From contig NZ_JAUSYN010000002.1 of the NCBI RefSeq assembly GCF_030816915.1, positions 1,277,501 through 1,341,500 on the forward strand: 64,000 nucleotides of DNA. Reading direction: 5' to 3'. Numbering within the stretch: the first letter of the stretch is position 1; every line of letters starts with the position of its first letter. The notes beneath the pieces are model-generated. The model was not told the DNA's origin and ran no database searches. It worked only from the letters and a program-made list of their open reading frames with translations. Of this stretch, positions 60,681 through 64,000 are shown in pieces. This DNA is from Streptomyces sp. B3I8. Its GTDB lineage: Bacteria > Actinomycetota > Actinomycetes > Streptomycetales > Streptomycetaceae. The position numbers and the translations under genes are program-made.

Positions 60681-61082
60681 GTGCACGCATATGACTCCCC
60701 CCACCGCCCCGCCCTCCACCCCGTTCCGGCCCCCCGGAGTGGGCAGGACGCTCCCGGCGGCCCGTCGGCCACGCCGATCTACGACGCGCTGTACGCCGAG
60801 TACGTCAGGTCGTACCGGACCCTGCCCGGTGACCGCACGGGCGAGGAGGAGTTCCGCTTCAACGGCTTCGGCGACACCTTCCACCACCGCACGGGCACCT
60901 ACCACTCCCCCGTCCACGGGGCGTACGGCGCGTTCAGCGCCGGCGCGCACGGCGCACGCCGGGCCACCGCGCAGCAGACGCACTCCGGCACCGCGGTCTG
61001 GCAGCCCGGCGCCCATCGGCACGGCACCGGCATGCACCACGTCCCCGCGGCCCTGCCCCCGGCCCCCCGCCGGGCGACCTGA
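60681..61082 (+). CDS. Small conserved hypothetical protein, start uncertain
   Basis: 133 residues if read from the GTG at 60681. The convincing part is ATPIYDALYAEYVRSYRTLPGDRTGEEEFRFNGFGDTFHH onward, followed by a His/Gly-rich tail. The first ~28 residues look less natural. An ATG at 60691 in another frame gives MTPPTAPPSTPFRPP, which would join the main frame after a one-base change near the C6 run at 60729-60740, so a frameshift near the start is possible. No ribosome site is evident for either start. Function unknown. Confidence 0.5.
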   Translation: MHAYDSPHRPALHPVPAPRSGQDAPGGPSATPIYDALYAEYVRSYRTLPGDRTGEEEFRFNGFGDTFHHRTGTYHSPVHGAYGAFSAGAHGARRATAQQTHSGTAVWQPGAHRHGTGMHHVPAALPPAPRRAT

Positions 61083-61088
61083 CACGCA

Positions 61089-61126
61089 GGCGGGCGGCGG
61101 CCGGGAAGTCCCGCCCGCCGCCCGCC
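61089..61126. terminator. Hairpin between convergent hypothetical and der genes
   Basis: GGCGGGCGGCG (61089-61099) pairs with CGCCGCCCGCC (61116-61126): an 11-bp stem with a 16-nt loop. It lies between the stop at 61082 and the der stop at 61134. Confidence 0.6.
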
Positions 61127-61133
61127 CGACAGG

Positions 61134-62615
61134 TCACTTCTTCTTCGCGCCGCGCTTCTCCCGCACCCGCACCGAGATGTGGATCGGCGTGCCCTCGAAG
61201 GCGAACTCCTCCCGCAGCCGGCGCTCGATGAACCGCCGGTAGCCCGCCTCGATGAACCCGGAGGCGAACAGCACGAACCGCGGCGGCTTGGTGCCGGCCT
61301 GCGTGCCGAAGAGGATGCGCGGCTGCTTGCCGCCCCGGACGGGGTGCGGATGGGCGGCGACCAGCTCGCCGAGGAAGGCGTTGAGCCGCCCGGTCGGCAC
61401 CCGGGTCTCCCAACCGGCCAGCGCGGTCTCGATCGCGGGGACCAGCCTCTCCATGTGCCGCCCGGTGCGCGCCGAGACGTTGACCCGCGGCGCCCAGGCG
61501 ACCTGGCCGAGCTCCGTCTCGATCTCCCGCTCCAGGTAGTAACGGCGCTCCTCGTCGAGCGTGTCCCACTTGTTGAACGCCAGGACGACCGCGCGGCCCG
61601 CCTCGACGGCCATGGTGACGATCCGCTGGTCCTGGACGGAGATGTTCTCGGAGGCGTCGAGCAGGATGACCGCGACCTCCGCCTTCTCCACCGCGGCCGC
61701 GGTGCGCAGCGAGGCGTAGTAGTCGGCGCCCTGCTGGAGGTGGACCCGCTTACGGATGCCCGCCGTGTCGACGAACTTCCAGGTCACGCCGCCGAGTTCG
61801 ATCAGCTCGTCGACCGGGTCGCGGGTGGTGCCCGCCAGTTCGTTGACGACGACGCGCTCCTCGCCCGCCACCTTGTTCAGCAGCGAGGACTTGCCGACGT
61901 TGGGCCGGCCGATGAGCGCGATGCGGCGCGGCCCGCCGAGCCCGGTCCCGCCGAAGTTCTCGCGGGGCGCCTCGGGCAGCGCCTCCAGGACCTTGTCCAG
62001 CATGTCGCCGGTGCCGCGGCCGTGGAGCGCCGAGACCGGGTGCGGCTCGCCGAGGCCGAGCGACCACAGGTAGCTGGCGTCGGCCTCGCCACTCTGGCCG
62101 TCGACCTTGTTGGCGCACAGCACCACCGGCTTGCCGGCCTTGCGCAGCAGCCGGACGACGGCCTCGTCGGTGTCGGTGGCGCCGACCTTGGCGTCGACGA
62201 CGAACACGACCGCGTCGGCGGCCTCGATCGCGTACTCGGCCTGCGCGGCCACGGAGGCGTCGATGCCGAGAACGTCCTGCTCCCAGCCGCCGGTGTCGAC
62301 GACCTTGAAGCGGCGGCCGGCCCACTCGGCCTCGTAGGTGACCCGGTCGCGGGTGACGCCGGGCTTGTCCTCGACGACCGCCTCGCGGCGGCCGATGATC
62401 CGGTTCACCAGGGTCGACTTGCCGACATTGGGGCGGCCGACGACGGCGAGCACGGGGAGCGGGCCGTGTCCGGCCTCCTCCAGAGCGCCCTCGACGTCCT
62501 CGACGTCGAAGCCCTCTACCGCGGCGAGCTCCATGAACGCCGCGTATTCGGCGTCGCCAAGCGCTCCGTGCTCGTGCTCCTCGCCCGAGCCGCCGGAGGG
62601 GATGTGGTCGTTCAT
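61134..62615 (-). CDS. der: Ribosome-assembly GTPase Der (EngA)
   Basis: 493 residues with two tandem Era-type GTPase domains and a C-terminal KH-like domain, unique to Der. First P-loop GRPNVGKS at 60-67, with DTGG and NKVD. The second P-loop [13 protein letters not shown] is at ~235, with DTAGIRKR and NKWD. The C-terminus ([24 protein letters not shown]...[16 protein letters not shown]) is the KH domain and basic tail. It acts in 50S subunit maturation and is essential in most bacteria. It is downstream of plsC and cmk in a conserved actinobacterial order. Confidence 0.97.
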   Translation of the reverse strand: MNDHIPSGGSGEEHEHGALGDAEYAAFMELAAVEGFDVEDVEGALEEAGHGPLPVLAVVGRPNVGKSTLVNRIIGRREAVVEDKPGVTRDRVTYEAEWAGRRFKVVDTGGWEQDVLGIDASVAAQAEYAIEAADAVVFVVDAKVGATDTDEAVVRLLRKAGKPVVLCANKVDGQSGEADASYLWSLGLGEPHPVSALHGRGTGDMLDKVLEALPEAPRENFGGTGLGGPRRIALIGRPNVGKSSLLNKVAGEERVVVNELAGTTRDPVDELIELGGVTWKFVDTAGIRKRVHLQQGADYYASLRTAAAVEKAEVAVILLDASENISVQDQRIVTMAVEAGRAVVLAFNKWDTLDEERRYYLEREIETELGQVAWAPRVNVSARTGRHMERLVPAIETALAGWETRVPTGRLNAFLGELVAAHPHPVRGGKQPRILFGTQAGTKPPRFVLFASGFIEAGYRRFIERRLREEFAFEGTPIHISVRVREKRGAKKK

Positions 62616-62678
62616 GAAGTGCGTACCTCGTCGTTCATCGTGGTGATCGGTGGCCCGCCCCGGGTGGGGGCGGATCCA

Positions 62679-63362
62679 CTACTCGAGTGTGTCCGAGCGC
62701 CCGGTGAGGCGCCTGGCGTTTTCCAGGTGGGCGGTGAGCTGCTTCTGGATGCGTACGGTCGCCGCGTCCAGCGCCGCTCGCGTGCGCCGCCCGCTTCCGT
62801 CACCGGCGTCGAAGGGCTCCCCGAAGACGACGTCGACGCGGGAGCGCAGCGGGGGCAGCCCCTTTATCAACCGTCCGCGCCGCTCGGAGCTTCCCAGTAC
62901 CGCGACCGGGACGACCGGGGCGCCGGCGCGCACCGCGAAGTAGGCGAGCCCGGCGCGCAGCGAGGCGAAGTCGCCCTCGCCGCGGGTGCCCTCGGGGAAT
63001 ATCCCGAGGACACCGCCCTGCTCCAGGACGCCGAGGGCGCGGGTGATCGCCGTGCGGTCGACGCCGTTCCGGTCCACCTTGACCTGGCCGATGCCGGTGA
63101 GGAAGGGGTCCAGCGGGCCGGCGAACGCCTCCTTCTTGATCAGGAAGTGCGTCGGCCGGGGGGCCACGCCCATGACCATGGGGCCGTCGACGTTGTGCGT
63201 GTGGTTCACGGCGAGGATCAGCGGGCCGTTGGCGGGCACCCGCCAGGCACCCAGGACCCGCGGCCGCCACAGCCCGTACATCAGGCCCACGCCGATACGC
63301 CGGCCCACTTCCGCGCCGCGCTCCGAGGGGAGGCCCGCCGCGGGCCCGGACGGACGGCTCAC
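62679..63362 (-). CDS. plsC: 1-acyl-sn-glycerol-3-phosphate acyltransferase (PlsC family)
   Basis: 227 residues from the GTG at 63362, which overlaps the cmk stop (GTGA). Acyltransferase motifs: NHTHNVDG (block I, H-x4-D), KKEAFAGPL (II), FPEGTRGEG (III) and PVVPVAVLG (IV). It acylates lysophosphatidate to phosphatidate at the membrane. Placed between cmk and der, 63 bp before der, and probably co-transcribed with both. Confidence 0.93.
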   Translation of the reverse strand: MSRPSGPAAGLPSERGAEVGRRIGVGLMYGLWRPRVLGAWRVPANGPLILAVNHTHNVDGPMVMGVAPRPTHFLIKKEAFAGPLDPFLTGIGQVKVDRNGVDRTAITRALGVLEQGGVLGIFPEGTRGEGDFASLRAGLAYFAVRAGAPVVPVAVLGSSERRGRLIKGLPPLRSRVDVVFGEPFDAGDGSGRRTRAALDAATVRIQKQLTAHLENARRLTGRSDTLE

Positions 63363-64000
63363 TTGGCCGCCCGCTTCTCCTCGACGAGGGTGACGACGCA
63401 CTCGACGACCTGCTGCAGGGTCAGCTCGGTGGTGTCCACCTCGACCGCGTCGTCCGCCTTGGCCAGCGGGGAGGTCTTGCGGCCGGAGTCGGCGGCGTCC
63501 CGCTTGATCAGGGCCTCGCGGGTGGCATTGACGTCGGCGCCCTTGAGCTCGCCGGAGCGGCGGGCGGCACGCGCCTCGGGGGAGGCGGTGAGGAAGATCT
63601 TCAGGTCGGCGTCGGGCAGGACGGTCGTGCCGATGTCGCGGCCCTCGACGACGATGCCCCGCTCGGCGGCCGCGGCGAGGGAGCGCTGCAGCTCGGTGAT
63701 CCGGGCGCGCACCTCGGGCACCGCGCTGACGGCGCTGACCTTGGCGGTGACCTCCTGGGTGCGGATCGGGCCGGACACGTCGGTGCCGTCGACCGTGATC
63801 GTCGGCCGCTCGGGGGCGGTGCCGGAAACGATCTCGGGCTTGCCGGCGGCGTCGGCGATCGCCGACGCGTCGTCTATGTCGATGCCGTTGGTCACCATCC
63901 ACCAGGTGATCGCCCGGTACTGGGCTCCGGTGTCCAGGTAGCTCAGGCCGAGCTGTGCGGCCACGGCCTTCGACGTGCTCGACTTGCCCGTGCCGGAGGG
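63359..64000 (-). CDS. cmk: Cytidylate kinase, N-terminus outside window
   Basis: The last 214 codons are present. The P-loop (PSGTGKSSTSKAVA) is cut at the very edge. LSYLDTGAQYRAITW, the CMP-binding region (TVDGTDVSGPIRTQEVTAKVSAVSAVPEVR), VVEGRDIGTTVLPDADLKIFLTAS and the LID region (RDAADSGRKTSPLAKADDAVEVDTTELT) are all typical. It phosphorylates CMP and dCMP. The stop overlaps the plsC start, making a cmk-plsC-der operon. Confidence 0.96.
   Translation of the reverse strand, partial: PSGTGKSSTSKAVAAQLGLSYLDTGAQYRAITWWMVTNGIDIDDASAIADAAGKPEIVSGTAPERPTITVDGTDVSGPIRTQEVTAKVSAVSAVPEVRARITELQRSLAAAAERGIVVEGRDIGTTVLPDADLKIFLTASPEARAARRSGELKGADVNATREALIKRDAADSGRKTSPLAKADDAVEVDTTELTLQQVVECVVTLVEEKRAAK

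Noticed and set aside
61179..63941. 920-codon plus-strand open frame
   Set aside because: Antisense shadow of der, plsC and cmk.

Overview
This window looks like ordinary chromosome of a Streptomyces species or very close relative. Evidence: very high GC with GC-rich third positions, many GTG starts, ATGA/GTGA gene overlaps, and actinobacterial families (RskA-type anti-sigma factor, Rpf/LysM protein, SepF paralogue, DUF5685, streptogrisin-type protease, LAXTG-anchored LPMO). From memory, the gene order (homogentisate dioxygenase ... GDSL lipase ... YtrA-type GntR ... LPMO ... dnaE2 ... SepF paralogue ... der-plsC-cmk) resembles the SCO1700-SCO1760 part of S. coelicolor; I could not check this. 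I saw no insertion sequence, prophage, CRISPR array, rRNA or tRNA.

Layout. 1-14.7 kb is metabolism and regulation: a penicillin-acylase family enzyme cut by the left edge; a MaoC hydratase divergent from a TetR; an SDR divergent from a LysR; an acyl-CoA dehydrogenase divergent from a frameshifted TetR; an alcohol dehydrogenase/aldehyde dehydrogenase pair; a sortase with a frameshifted surface protein; and a lipoprotein/TetR pair. 14.8-18.4 kb holds hmgA, a GntR regulator and a type ISP-like protein. 18.7-28.1 kb is an envelope/signalling block: sigK-rskA divergent from DUF4331-TPR-NicO, then a receptor-type Ser/Thr kinase and a GDSL lipase. 28.4-36 kb carries an AAA ATPase, DUF72, GntR, GNAT, a DUF402 gene broken by a stop codon, a methyltransferase, a wall-anchored AA10 LPMO and a MarR/cupin pair. 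36-41.5 kb is an imuB-like/dnaE2 mutasome pair with SOS-box-like sites and a decayed extradiol dioxygenase gene. 41.6-50.5 kb has MoaF-like/SnoaL-like/AraC genes, an SPFH protein, a streptogrisin, DUF1684, DUF5685, a SepF paralogue and a glutaryl-CoA-dehydrogenase-like enzyme. 50.8-64 kb has an MFS exporter, a mannosyltransferase-like protein, a PAP2 phosphatase, an I78 inhibitor, a GT4 pair, an Rpf, two conserved hypotheticals and der-plsC-cmk (cmk cut by the right edge).

Themes. (1) One inverted-repeat operator, core AAACTAGCRGYGYTA, lies upstream of three catabolic genes (acyl-CoA dehydrogenase 8011, aldehyde dehydrogenase 11524, glutaryl-CoA-dehydrogenase-like 50528). It overlaps the promoter of a TetR gene that carries a one-base frameshift: a candidate small regulon with a possibly broken regulator. 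(2) Four genes carry lesions: TetR at about 8504, a surface protein at about 13013-13017, DUF402 at 32264, and the extradiol dioxygenase at about 41350. (3) A GC-rich intergenic repeat family recurs at gene ends and has a copy translated in frame inside the TPR gene. (4) Several genes show an extended -10 box 7-8 nt before the start codon, suggesting leaderless transcripts. The best candidate for a little-described system is the sigK-rskA // DUF4331-TPR-NicO locus.
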